A stretch of DNA of 64,000 nt from Mycoplasmopsis pulmonis (GCF_900660575.1 NZ_LR215008.1:744001-808000); one strand, 5' to 3'; positions 23,201 through 33,136 are shown, numbered from the stretch's first letter. Notes: generated by a model not told the origin, from the letters alone. Program-made: numbers and translations.

Positions 23201-24065
23201 TTTGGTTGATTACTTTACAAATTTAATAGCTCCTTTTAGAATTTCAAATGAAACCCTATCATTTTCTATAAGAACTCAAAACATGGGATCACCTAGAAAA
23301 AATAAAGGTGCTCATAGAGAAGATATCGCTGATCAAACAGCTGAGCAATTTACCATTTTACATAGACTAAGTAATCTAGTTACAAATAAAGAAAAAAACA
23401 TTAGAGATCACATAAGAGAATGACTTAATGAAACAGTTTTTGCAATTAGAACAAGCCATTTAAAAACTTCTGAAGAATTCAAAAATGAGTTCTTAGCAAA
23501 AAAAACTTCAAGTGAAAGAATTGAATTAATTAAAAAATACTACGATTTATACATTCCAGAAGGTTATACTCTTAACATCTATAACACTCATAATATAACT
23601 TCACTAAAATATAAATATGATAATCAAGTTGAAAAAGAAAATAAATTAAGTGACTTTGAGATCTTATATATAATTACCAAAGGTAATAAATCTTCACAAA
23701 GAAAACTAATTTTAAACTATGGACAAAGAATTTACTTTAACCATCCTAAAGCAAATCAGCTAAATCCATTATTTATCAAAAGAGACTTTTTGAAATACAA
23801 AGATGAACATTGAAAATTTGATTTACAAGGTGCTCTAAAACAAATTAAATATAGAACATATAATAAAAAAGTATTTTGAATTGATCTTGATAATAGAAGA
23901 GACAGCTGAAATCAAACTGATGATAATACTTGAACTCTTAATATAAGTGTTAGAAATCATTGATATGAATATAGAAAATACTTTAAAGTTCACTTTAGAT
24001 ATGTAAATGGAGAAATTCATATTTGAGGTGATCACCCTCTTGATGGAATCTTATTAGCTAGATAA
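20246..24065 (+). CDS. Large modular surface protein 3, frameshifted near codon 33
   Basis: Third large paralog, about 1272 residues if one base is removed. The start has promoter, ribosome-binding site and a signal segment (KAILISAIGGSAAIVASGSG). The frame breaks after VLKDK at an AAAA run near 20344-20348 (GATAAAATATGAATC). Dropping one A gives DKYESSLSEKLSAEIQDVKELEIK, which aligns with both paralogs. From there the frame is open to 24065 with TGA as Trp near 23421 and later. The body has several lipoprotein-17-like modules, a long Pro/Lys/Glu/Asp linker (about 21345-21590) and the shared C-terminal domain ending in GDHPLDGILLAR. Without correction only about 55 residues are made, or an N-terminally truncated protein without a signal segment. 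It may be phase-off, a recent pseudogene, or a sequencing error. Confidence 0.8.
21345..21590 (+). repeat. Low-complexity Pro/Lys/Asp/Glu linker repeat in surface protein 3
   Basis: Degenerate tandem repeats of a 12-base unit (GATGAGCCTAAG and variants), encoding DEPK, DKPK, NEPK and QPKT-type tetrapeptides. It separates two sets of modules and is longer than the corresponding linker in surface protein 2. Surface protein 1 lacks it. Confidence 0.8.
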
Positions 24066-24081
24066 AAACTTTGAAAAACAA

Positions 24082-24115
24082 AAAAACTAGTTATTTTACA
24101 TGACTAGTTTTTTTG
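24082..24115 (+). terminator. Terminator after surface protein 3
   Basis: Stem AAAAAACTAGT / ACTAGTTTTTTT, 16 bases after the stop. Confidence 0.8.
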
Positions 24116-24167
<52 letters not shown>

Positions 24168-24274
24168 CATTAGTCTTAATGAACTTTAGATTTTATTTGT
24201 AAACACTGCATTTCATATGTTAGTTTAATAAAAAACAACAACACATATTAGTGCTGTTGTTTTTAAAGGTGATT

Positions 24275-24904
24275 TTAGTCAATATACTTAATTAATACTT
24301 CATTAACTTGATCACTTGGTACCTGGTCACTTTTATCAAAAATCAATAATCAGTCAAAATTTTCTTCTTTAATTGCTTTATTAAATGAATCTCTTATACC
24401 ATCCCTTTCTTTTTGGATAGTTAATTCAATGTTTCTAGTACTTTTATTATAATTTAATTGTTTTATTATAGGACTTTGATATCTATCATAACCCCCTAAA
24501 TAAACATGGTAACCTCGAAAATAAAATAAGCTATGTTTTTGAAAAAAATTTTCATCAAAATTTTCAATATTTGGTTTTCCTGGAAAAAGTTTTTCAGGAA
24601 AATATTTTCTAAATTTTTCCATCGAATCAATGAAAAAAGCATCACCTGTTTTAAGATGTTCAATTAACTGATCTTTTGTTATATGTGGATTTTCATTTAA
24701 AAAGAAATTAAAATCTTTTTCTTTATACTCTGATCTACCCCCTTCTTTTCGAATGCTTTCTCCATACATACTATGACTAGAAATTTTGATATTCTTGAAT
24801 GTATTGCTTTTGACTTGGTTTGGATCACTTTGACACGAAACAAAAGCTACTAGTGATAAAGGCAAAATGGTTAGTGATAATAATATTTTTTTAAATTTAT
24901 TCAT
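24275..24904 (-). CDS. Lipoprotein of the protease-lipoprotein unit, copy A
   Basis: 209 residues. The signal peptide MNKFKKILLSLTILPLSLVAFVSCQ has a clear lipobox ending in Cys24, so the mature protein is lipid-anchored outside after LspA cleavage. A TGA at 24350-24352 is Trp and the gene goes on to TAA at 24275. I do not recognise the family. It starts 10 bases after the stop of the small upstream gene, with an AGGAAAAT ribosome-binding site, so the two are co-transcribed. Copies B and C differ from it in distinct blocks: A is unique in its C-terminal third (YDRYQSPIIKQ, DSFNKAIKEE). A hairpin ACAACAACAC / GTGCTGTTGT just downstream (about 24234-24262) is a likely terminator. Confidence 0.85.
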
Positions 24905-24914
24905 ATTTTCCTAT

Positions 24915-25304
24915 CTATTGTATGCTATAAGAAATAGCTAAATCATAACTTTGATTTCTAGACATTTTTTTGTATTGTTTTACTTTTATATCATATCAAC
25001 CATCTTTTGTTGCATATAATGAAGCAACCTCAATATTTTTGTTTCTAAATGTAGAAACTTTATTTAAAGCCAAAAATACAAAATCAGTAAATTTATTTTT
25101 AATTTCATTTACAAAATATTGCTTGTTTTTAATTGCAATTGTAATTTTCAAAATATCATGTCTTCTATATTTTTCAACAAGATCATTGTAATTTTTTAGA
25201 ATATTTTTATCTACAACATCTTCATTAACTTTTACAACTTGATGTTGCTTTGGAACAAATGCACCAAGTGTATTTAAAGATAAATTTAATAAATCTAGTT
25301 TCAT
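24915..25304 (-). CDS. Subtilase deletion derivative, copy A (no catalytic domain)
   Basis: 129 residues. Residues 1-85 match the N-terminus of the full protease at 29259-30905 (MKLDLLNLSLNTLGAFVP...), apart from an 11-residue gap. The last 40 or so (NKNIEVASLYATKDGWYDIK... to the stop) match the protease C-terminus. Everything between, including the Asp, His and Ser catalytic residues, is missing. The frame stays open (one TGA as Trp) and the ribosome-binding site is AAGGGG instead of AAGGAG. It is therefore an internal-deletion form of the protease, followed by the same lipoprotein gene. It cannot be a protease; whether the remaining piece has a role is unknown. Confidence 0.85.
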
Positions 25305-25774
25305 AACTAACCCCTTATTTTTTATACTAAATTAAGTCTTGTTTTAAGCTTAAAAATTTAATAAAATAAATGATAATTAAATTATAGTTTAAATAATTTG
25401 TTATTGTTGATTTGAGTCAAAAAATAAGGAAAAAATAAACACAATTTATTATTGCTACTTGTTTTTTATTAACACATTGCTCTCAATGGCCTTTAGTAAA
25501 TTTATCAAGAATAAATTTTGAAACTTTTTAAAATGAAATTATCTTTAGATTTTATTTGTGTGCACTACATTTGATTTAGTTTTGAATTATTTAAATTTTT
25601 AATTTAGCAAGTTCAATTTTATTAAAATTAATAATCATGTTATAGTTCTTCTCTATAAGAATACAAAAGAAAATTTATAAATTAAATTAATTATCTCGAA
25701 AATAAATTAACTAACTAAAAATTTAAAAAATTTAATATTAACAGTTAGTTTAATGAAAAACAACAACACATATT
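25305..25774. other. Intergenic part of duplicated unit A, upstream of the truncated protease
   Basis: 470 bases, practically the same as 28121-28590. The part nearest the gene (to about 25480) is homologous to the region upstream of the full protease, including a decayed form of the rpsT terminator hairpin. The rest has no reading frame I can support. The IS element begins at its left-hand border with the next unit. Confidence 0.7.
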
Positions 25775-27060
25775 AAACTGGGACAAAAAAATAAAAAACA
25801 CTTTTTAAAATATACTTTAAATAGGAGTGTTTATGAAACAACTAAAACCAGAACAATGAAAGAAATGATTTTCATTATATGAAGAATTTTATGATGGAAA
25901 AATTAATATAAAAAAATATATATTTTTAGTAAACAAAAATATTGGTAAAGATTGAAAAAATACATATGTAAAATCTTGATTTTTCAAAAAATATTCTGCT
26001 TTTCAAAAAGATGAACAATCTTTAATTTCACAAACTGGCAAATCTACAGCTAACAAAAAAAATAACGGTAGACCACCAAAAAGAAAAGAAGTTAATGAAT
26101 ATACAAGAGAAGAATTAGAAGAGATTGTTAAAATTTATAGAATAATTTTTGATGACATTAGTGAAAAAGAAATTCGAAAAAAAATTAAAGAACATAAAGA
26201 TAAAGAAAAAATATTAACTAAAATTTCATGAAAAGAATTTCTCTTTTCAAAATCAACATATTATTCTTGAAAAAAACCTAAACTTGCAGAGCCGAAAAAA
26301 GATCAAGAAATTGAAGAAATTATTAGAAAATCATTTCATGAAAACAAAGGTATATTTGGTAGAAAAAGATTAGAAATTTATATTCAAAATAAATATAAAA
26401 GGTATATAAACTATCGAAAAATAGGTAGAATTTTGCTTAAATTAAATCTTTTTTGCAAAATTAGAAGAGCAAAAAGAAAAAATGAAATTAAAAATCTTAA
26501 TACTAAATATCAAAATCTAATTCAAAGAGACTACAATGGCAAATTTAACAACATAGTTGCCACTGATGTAACTTATATTCCAAGCCCCAAAGATGCAATT
26601 AACAATCATGTTTATTTATCGATTGCAATTCATCATCAAAGCAAGAAAATAATTAATTGAAATCTAAGTAAAAGAAATGATGTTAAGTTAGTTTTAGATC
26701 ATATTTCTAAAATCAAATTTGATAAAGAGTGAATAATTCACTCAGATCATGGAAGTCAATATTCATCAAATCAGTATAGTGAAATTATTAAAGAAAACAA
26801 TGGGATAATTTCAATGAGTAGAATCGCAAATTCACTTGATAATCGAGAAGCAGAATATTTCTTTTCAAATATCAAAAGTGAGTGCTTAAATGATCTAAAA
26901 ATTTCAAAATTATCATTCAAAGAATTGCAAGAAATTATTCAAAATTATATTGACTGATACAATAATGAAAGATTACAATCAATCTTAGAATGAAAAACAC
27001 CTCAACAAAGCTGAGATGTTCTAAGTGTTTTTTAAATAGTCACTTTTTTTGTCCTAGTTT
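25775..27060 (+). mobile_element. IS3-family insertion sequence (IS1138-like), complete
   Basis: A 1286-base element. The ends are imperfect inverted repeats: left AAACTGGGACAAAAAAAT, right (complement) AAACTAGGACAAAAAAAG. The flanks carry a 5-base direct repeat ATATT (25770-25774 and 27061-27065). The uninterrupted target CACATATTAGTG is preserved at 28583-28594 between units B and C. It encodes one DDE transposase. It lies between duplicated units A and B, inside the terminator hairpin of unit B's lipoprotein gene. The single-ORF IS3 type, the length and the probable host suggest IS1138 of M. pulmonis. Confidence 0.9.
25833..27035 (+). CDS. IS3-family transposase
   Basis: 400 residues from one uninterrupted frame (TGA read as Trp), so no programmed frameshift is needed as in most IS3 elements. 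The N-terminal half is basic with helix-turn-helix character and a GRPPKRKE segment. Then comes an HTH_21-like part (FGRKRLEIYIQNKYKRYINY). The rve integrase core follows with DDE residues in VATDVTYI (Asp), IIHSDHGSQYSS (Asp) and SLDNREAEYFFSNIKSE (Glu). The Shine-Dalgarno AGGAG at 25823-25827 fixes the start. It should catalyse transposition of the element. All motifs are intact, so the element may be active. Confidence 0.93.
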
Positions 27061-27090
27061 ATATTAGTGTTGTTGTTTTTAAAGGTGATT

Positions 27091-27720
27091 TTAGTCAATA
27101 TACTTAATTAATACTCCATTAACTTGATCACTTGGTACTTGGTCACTTTTATCAAAAATCAATAATCAATCAAAATTTTCATCTATAACCGCATCATTAG
27201 CTGAGCTTCTTATACCATCTCTTTCTTTTTGAATAGTTAATTCAATGTTTTTAGTACTTTTATTATAATTTAATTGCTTTACTATAGGCCATTGATATTT
27301 AACATAAGCCCCTAAATAAACATGATAGCCCCGGAAATAAAATAAGCTATGTTTTTGAAAAAAATTTTCATCAAAATTTTCAATATTTGGTTTTCCTGGA
27401 AAAAGTTTTTCTGGAAAATATTTTCTAAATTTTTCCATCGAATCAATGAAAAAAGCATTACCTGTTTTAAGATGTTCAATTAACTGATCTTTTGTTATAT
27501 GTGGATTTTCATTTAAAAAGAAATTAAAATCTTTTTCTTTATACTCTGATCTACCCCCTTCTTTTCGAATGCTTTCTCCATACATACTATGACTAGAAAT
27601 TTTGATATTCTTGAATGTATTGCTTTTGACTTGGTTTGGATCACTTTGACACGAAACAAAAGCTACTAGTGATAAAGGCAAAATGGTTAGTGATAATAAT
27701 ATTTTTTTAAATTTATTCAT
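27091..27720 (-). CDS. Lipoprotein of the protease-lipoprotein unit, copy B
   Basis: 209 residues with the lipobox signal peptide of copy A (LVAFVSC). The first 80 or so residues match copy A (SHSMYGESIRKEGGRSEYK, NENPHITKDQ). From about residue 87 it matches copy C (GNAFFIDS, AYVKYQWPIVKQ, SSANDAVIDENFD). It is thus a mosaic of the two neighbours. It starts 10 bases after the truncated protease stop. Its terminator hairpin has been split by the IS, but the right half remains at 27061-27080. It is surface-exposed; function unknown. Confidence 0.85.
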
Positions 27721-27730
27721 ATTTTCCTAT

Positions 27731-28120
27731 CTATTGTATGCTATAAGAAATAGCTAAATCATAACTTTGATTTCTAGACATTTTTTTGTATTGTTTTACT
27801 TTTATATCATATCAACCATCTTTTGTTGCATATAATGAAGCAACCTCAATATTTTTGTTTCTAAATGTAGAAACTTTATTTAAAGCCAAAAATACAAAAT
27901 CAGTAAATTTATTTTTAATTTCATTTACAAAATATTGCTTGTTTTTAATTGCAATTGTAATTTTCAAAATATCATGTCTTCTATATTTTTCAACAAGATC
28001 ATTGTAATTTTTTAGAATATTTTTATCTACAACATCTTCATTAACTTTTACAACTTGATGTTGCTTTGGAACAAATGCACCAAGTGTATTTAAAGATAAA
28101 TTTAATAAATCTAGTTTCAT
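27731..28120 (-). CDS. Subtilase deletion derivative, copy B (no catalytic domain)
   Basis: 129 residues, identical in translation to the copy at 24915-25304, with the same two deletions, junction residues (NKVSTFRNKN) and AAGGGG ribosome-binding site. The identical scar shows that the deletion happened before the unit was duplicated. Confidence 0.85.
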
Positions 28121-28615
28121 AACTAACCCCTTATTTTTTATACTAAATTAAGTCTTGTTTTAAGCTTAAAAATTTAATAAAATAAATGATAATTAAATTA
28201 TAGTTTAAATAATTTGTTATTGTTGATTTGAGTCAAAAAATAAGGAAAAAATAAACACAATTTATTATTGCTACTTGTTTTTTATTAACACATTGCTCTC
28301 AATGGCCTTTAGTAAATTTATCAAGAATAAATTTTGAAACTTTTTAAAATGAAATTATCTTTAGATTTTATTTGTGTGCACTACATTTGATTTAGTTTTG
28401 AATTATTTAAATTTTTAATTTAGCAAGTTCAATTTTATTAAAATTAATAATCATGTTATAGTTCTTCTCTATAAGAATACAAAAGAAAATTTATAAATTA
28501 AATTAATTATCTCGAAAATAAATTAACTAACTAAAAATTTAAAAAATTTAATATTAACAGTTAGTTTAATGAAAAACAACAACACATATTAGTGTTGTTG
28601 TTTTTAAAGGTGATT
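28121..28615. other. Intergenic region between units B and C
   Basis: Nearly the same sequence as 25305-25774 plus the uninterrupted lipoprotein terminator: hairpin ACAACAACAC ATATTA GTGTTGTTGT at 28577-28602. This shows the IS target before insertion. No gene is seen. Confidence 0.7.
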
Positions 28616-29248
28616 TTAGTCAATATACTTAATTAATACTCCATTAACTTGATCACTTGGTACTTGGTCACTTTTATCAAAAATCAATAATCAATCAAAA
28701 TTTTCATCTATAACCGCATCATTAGCTGAGCTTCTTATACCATCTCTTTCTTTTTGAATAGTTAATTCAATGTTTTTAGTACTTTTATTATAATTTAATT
28801 GCTTTACTATAGGCCATTGATATTTAACATAAGCCCCTAAATAAACATGATAGCCCCGGAAATAAAATAAGCTATGTTTTTGAAAAAAATTTTCATCAAA
28901 ATTTTCAATATTTGGTTTTCCTGGAAAAAGTTTTTCTGGAAAATATTTTCTAAATTTTTCCATCGAATCAATGAAAAAAGCATTACCTGTTTTAAGATGT
29001 TCAATTAACTGATCTTTTGTTATATCTGGATTTTCTTTTAAAAAGAAATTAAAATCTTTTTCTTTATACTCTGATCTAGGTCCTTCCTTTCGAATACTTT
29101 CTCCATACATACTATTATGACTAGAAATTTTGATATTCTTGAATGTATTGCTTTTGACTTGGTTTGGATCACTTTGACACGAAACAAAAGCTACTAGTGA
29201 TAAAGGCAAAATGGTTAGTGATAATAATATTTTCTTAAATTTATTCAT
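28616..29248 (-). CDS. Lipoprotein of the protease-lipoprotein unit, copy C
   Basis: 210 residues, with the same lipobox signal peptide as copies A and B. It has one extra residue (SHNSMYG against SHSMYG) and differs from A and B in KEGPRSEYK and KENPDITKDQ. Its C-terminal part is the same as copy B. It is the partner of the full-length protease, 10 bases downstream of its stop. Lipid anchoring outside the membrane is expected. Given the constant pairing it may interact with the protease, but nothing in the sequence proves this. Confidence 0.85.
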
Positions 29249-29258
29249 ATTTTCCTAC

Positions 29259-30905
29259 CTATTGTATGCTATAAGAAATAGCTAAATCATAACTTTGATT
29301 TCTAGACATTTTTTTGTATTGTTTTACTTTTATATCATATCAACCATCTTTTGTTGCATATAATGAAGCAACCTCAATATTTTTATTTGAAGATGTAGAA
29401 GATGATCTTATATTTTGGTCAACTTCACTTTCAATATATAAGTCAAAATCATGAACTATTGGTTTTTCAATATTATTTGTGGGAATTCATAAGTTATATC
29501 AATGACTATCTTGTTCAAATTCATTTTTGAAATTTCACGCTAGTGCTGCTTTTAATTTTTGACCTTTTTTTAGATAAACGCTATGTGTGACTATTTTATC
29601 CTGAGACATTAAGTGATCATCACTACCTTTAAATTCAATATATTTTAAATTATCTAAAGATTTTTCAAGATTAGGAATATTTAAAACTCCAGCTCCCATT
29701 TTTTCATCAATTCCATCTTGTTGAGTTGATGAACTAGATAATGCCGAAAGACTAATTAAATTATCTAAACCTTTTTTATAAATTTGTTCTTTTTTGTTCA
29801 TTAAACTTGCAATTACTCCAGCTACCAAAGGAGAAGAAAAACTAGTTCCAGATAGAATTGGAACTGGAGTAGAAAGTGTTACACTTTTACCACCTGAAAA
29901 AGAACCATAATTACTATAAGATGCAACTTTAGAAAAATCATTGTGATCCAAAGCTCCTACAACTATTGAATTATATGATAATTTATTTTGCTGCAAGTTG
30001 TGATCCTTTTCCTTATATATAGCATCATTTCCAGCTGAAGTAACAATTGTAACTTCATTATTTTTGTTATTTTGCAATTGATCAAGATAATTTGCATATT
30101 CATTATATTTATTACCTGGCCCAAGGCCAAAACTCATATTAATAACCTTTACTCCATTAGACATTAATCATTCAATTTCTTGTGATATTCCATTTCAATT
30201 AAATCTTTTAATACCATATAATTTTATTCTTTCGTTAACTCCTTTATAACCCCCTGCAACAGAAGCTACATTTGTAGCATGTTCTCCAAAAGTATTATTA
30301 AATCATCAAAATCTTTCCTTGTTTGTGATTCATTCTTTATCAAATAATAGTGGATTTGGAGATATTTTTCCATCATCATAAATTCCCAACTTAACATTTT
30401 GCTCACCTGTAGAAAATTCTCTTCTTTTTTCTTCTGTTAGACCAACATAATCATAAGCTCGTTTCCTTTGTAAATATTCATTGTCAAGACCAATAAAAAT
30501 TTCCTTAGAGGGAATATTTCTTGAAAATTCTACTTTTTCTTCAGAAATTGGAAAAATATTTAGAGAATAAAAATTTTTAATTTTTAAGATCAAACTTAAA
30601 TTTTCTAAAATCTTTTCCTGTCATCCTTTATTTAAAGTCAAAAATACAAAATCAGTAAATTTACTAACATAAATTTCATAATCACCTTGAAATTTATTTT
30701 TAATTTCGTTTGCTAAATATTGCTTGTCTTTAGTTGCGATTGTAATTTTCAAAGTATCATGTTTTCTATATTTTTCAACAAGATCATTGTAGTTTTTTAG
30801 AATATTTTTATCTACAACATTTTCATCAACTTTTACAACTTGATGTTGGTTTGGGACAAATGCACCAAGTGTATTTAAAGATAAATTTAATAAATCTAGT
30901 TTCAT
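29259..30905 (-). CDS. Subtilisin-like serine protease (S8 family), full length
   Basis: 548 residues. The catalytic triad can be read: Asp177 or Asp178 in VKLGIYDDGK, His209 in FGEHATNVASVAGG, and Ser355 in LSGTSFSSPLVAGV. The oxyanion Asn is about residue 293 (TSAGND). Residues 1-100 are a pro- or adaptor region and the last 150 a beta-rich C-terminal part. The start is the ATG at 30903-30905, preceded by AAGGAG; the in-frame ATG 15 bases upstream lacks that spacing. No signal peptide, membrane segment or lipobox is visible, so export, if any, is by an unclear route. Three TGA codons are read as Trp. The downstream lipoprotein gene is coupled. Its two deleted copies lie to the left. Confidence 0.92.
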
Positions 30906-31011
30906 AACTAACTCCTTCATTTTTTAAGTCTTATCATTTAAAAAAATAAATGATAATTAAATTATAGATTAAATAATTTGTTGTTGCTAATTTTAGTCAA
31001 AAAAATAAAGA

Positions 31012-31041
31012 AAAAGGAAGCACAAATTATTATTGGTGCTT
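31012..31041 (-). terminator. Terminator of rpsT
   Basis: On the minus strand, stem AAGCAC / GTGCTT with an 11-base loop, followed by CCTTTTTCTTT, 34 bases after the rpsT stop. A degenerate version lies upstream of each truncated protease copy. Confidence 0.65.
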
Positions 31042-31074
31042 GTTTAATATTAGTTATTCAAAATAATTAAAATA

Positions 31075-31344
31075 TTAAGCAGATTTCATATGTTTGTTAA
31101 AAAACAAATCAAGTCTTGAAGATTTTCTTAAAGCAGTATTTTTGTGAAAAACACCTTTAGATTTTGCTTTATGAATTTCATGGTGAGCATCACTGACTAA
31201 TTTCTTGGCATTATCTGAGTCTTGAGTTATAGCTAATTTAGCCTTTTTAATAGAAGTTTTAACTCTTGATTTAATCATTGAGTTTCTCTTTCTTGCCTTT
31301 TCCATTGTCTTGATACTTTTAATTTTTGATTTTATATTTGCCAT
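31075..31344 (-). CDS. rpsT: 30S ribosomal protein S20
   Basis: 89 residues, very basic, starting MANIKSKIKSIKTMEKARKR and ending in the conserved helical C-terminus (KNTALRKSSRLDLFFNKH). The start at 31344 is fixed by GGAG 9 bases upstream and by family length; an in-frame ATG 63 bases upstream is not used. It binds 16S rRNA in the bottom of the 30S subunit and helps early assembly. Confidence 0.96.
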   Translation of the reverse strand: MANIKSKIKSIKTMEKARKRNSMIKSRVKTSIKKAKLAITQDSDNAKKLVSDAHHEIHKAKSKGVFHKNTALRKSSRLDLFFNKHMKSA

Positions 31345-31582
31345 AATTTTCTCCTTTTCTTCAAAGTAAATGCTGCTTAAATTAATAATTGCTGCGTTAT
31401 TATACAATAAATATGAATGAATTATCCAACTTATTCAAAAAATTATTTTAATATAAAAGTTTAAATTTTTGAGAAAAAAGATCTAATTTTTCCTAAATTA
31501 TTTTTTTTATTGAAAAATTTTGAATTTTTAGCTATTTATAGTTGTAAGACAATTAAAAATTTAAAAATTCAAGGAGAACAAA

Positions 31583-32176
31583 ATGCTTTTATATAGATTA
31601 GGAAAAATTATACATGTAAATAAAAAATACATAATTTTTGAAAGTGACTCAGCCGGTTATACAATTAATATTACACGAGCTGAAAATTTTGAAAAAGATC
31701 GTACTTTAAAGCTTTATATTTATGAGCTTTCAAATGAATATCAAAAAACCCTTTATGGTTTTACTCACTTTAAAGAAAGAGTTCTTTTTGAAGATCTAAT
31801 TTCAATTAATGGAATAGGTCCACGTATTGCATTAATATTATTAAATGATGGATGAGAAAAGATTGCTTCATTGATAGCAAATGGAAACTGGGAAACTCTA
31901 AGTAGATATCCATATATTAATGTCAAAAATTGTCATCAGATAATTTTTGAATTACAAAACAAATGAGCTAAGTTTCTTGAAAAAGATGAAAAAGTTCCTA
32001 GTGCAAATATTCAAAACATCTCGGATGCAACAGAGACTTTAAAAATGCTTGGTTTTAAAAGAGAACAAATTAAATATGCTCTTGAAAGTGCGAATTTACA
32101 AGATGATGTTGAAACACTAGTTGAAAATGCAATTAAGAAAATATCAACTGTAAATGGCAAAGAAGCAAGAAATTAG
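31583..32176 (+). CDS. ruvA: Holliday junction branch migration protein RuvA
   Basis: 197 residues. An N-terminal OB domain ([20 protein letters not shown]) is followed by the helix-hairpin-helix [17 protein letters not shown] and a C-terminal domain III ([18 protein letters not shown]). TGA codons are Trp. Shine-Dalgarno AAGGAG at 31571-31576. It binds four-way junctions as tetramers and recruits RuvB. The end overlaps the ruvB start by 23 bases. Confidence 0.93.
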
Positions 32177-33101
32177 ACCTAAAAATTTTAGTGATTTTGT
32201 AGGTCAAAACAAGTTGAAAAAGCTACTAAAGGTAATGATTAGCTCAGCACAAGTACAAAATCGTCCTTTAGATCATATTTTGTTTTATGGTAATCCCGGA
32301 ACAGGAAAGACTTCTCTTGCTAGCATAATTTCAAATTCTTTAAATTCAAGAATTAAATATGCTCAAGGTAATCTTTTAGATAAAAAAACTGATATATTAA
32401 CTCTTTTTGCTTCAGTAGAGGAAAATGACATTATTTTTGTTGATGAAATTCATGCGATCAACAAAAATATTGAAGAACTTTTATATTCAATTCTTGAAGA
32501 TTTTGTAGTTGATATAGTAATAGGAGTTGAATCAAATAGTAAAATAATGCGTCTTAATTTAAAACCTTTTACATTTATAGGAGCTACTACTCAAATAAAT
32601 AGAATTTCAAAGCCATTAAGAGATCGTTTTGGTTTGATTGGCCAAATTTCAAACTATCAAGTTGAAGATATTGAAAAAATTATAAAAAATAATTCTAAAA
32701 AGCTTAATATCCAAATTGATGAAAAAGCTACTAACTTAATAGCACTTTATTCTCAAAACATTCCTCGTCTTGCAATTAATTTACTCAAAAGAACAAAGGA
32801 TTTTTGCATTTATGAAGAGTGTCAAATTATTGATTACAAATTAGTTAATAAAACTTTAAAACAACTAGGAATTTATGAAAATGGCCTAAATGAATCACAA
32901 GTTAAGTATTTAAGGTCTTTAAGTGAGACTTTTTATAAAAAAGCTGTTTCTCTTGATCTAATTGTAGGTTTTTTATCTCTTCAAAAAGAAACTATTATCT
33001 CAGAAATTGAACCGCTTTTAATTTCTAATAATTTAATTGTAAAAACACCAAGAGGAAGAAAAATAACTCAAAAAGGAATTAGCTATTTAGAAAGAATATA
33101 A
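32154..33101 (+). CDS. ruvB: Holliday junction DNA helicase RuvB
   Basis: 315 residues, slightly shorter than the usual 330 or so. Walker [12 protein letters not shown], Walker [12 protein letters not shown], the sensor segment [20 protein letters not shown], and the C-terminal winged helix that ends in [15 protein letters not shown]. It is the AAA+ motor that drives branch migration with RuvA. As in other mollicutes, no ruvC is next to it. Confidence 0.95.
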
Positions 33102-33133
33102 AAAGCTAATTTCCCATCGAAAATTAGCTTTTG
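33101..33133. terminator. Bidirectional terminator between ruvB and secDF
   Basis: Stem AAAAGCTAATTT / AAATTAGCTTTT with an 8-base loop. It serves the converging ruvB and secDF genes, which are only 35 bases apart. Confidence 0.8.
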
Positions 33134-33136
33134 AAA

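Larger units (their letters stand above)
24237..25774 (-). repeat. Duplicated protease-lipoprotein unit A
   Basis: About 1.54 kb, near-identical over most of its length to 27061-28590 (truncated subtilase gene, lipoprotein gene, flanks and terminator hairpin). Differences concentrate in the lipoprotein C-terminal codons. Confidence 0.9.
27061..28590 (-). repeat. Duplicated protease-lipoprotein unit B
   Basis: Near-identical second copy of 24237-25774, immediately right of the IS element and head-to-tail with unit C. Confidence 0.9.

Noticed and set aside
10912-24065. The array as a MIB-MIP immunoglobulin-binding and protease system
   Set aside because: I see none of the protease or binding-domain features of that system, and the only protease nearby is a subtilase on the other strand.
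24970-25191. Plus-strand 73-residue frame repeated at 27786-28007
   Set aside because: Antisense to the truncated subtilase copies; repeated only because the unit is duplicated.
25305-25774. A possible transposase or gene remnant upstream of the truncated subtilase
   Set aside because: No frame or motif could be supported on either strand; the similarity to unit B and to the protease upstream region explains most of it.
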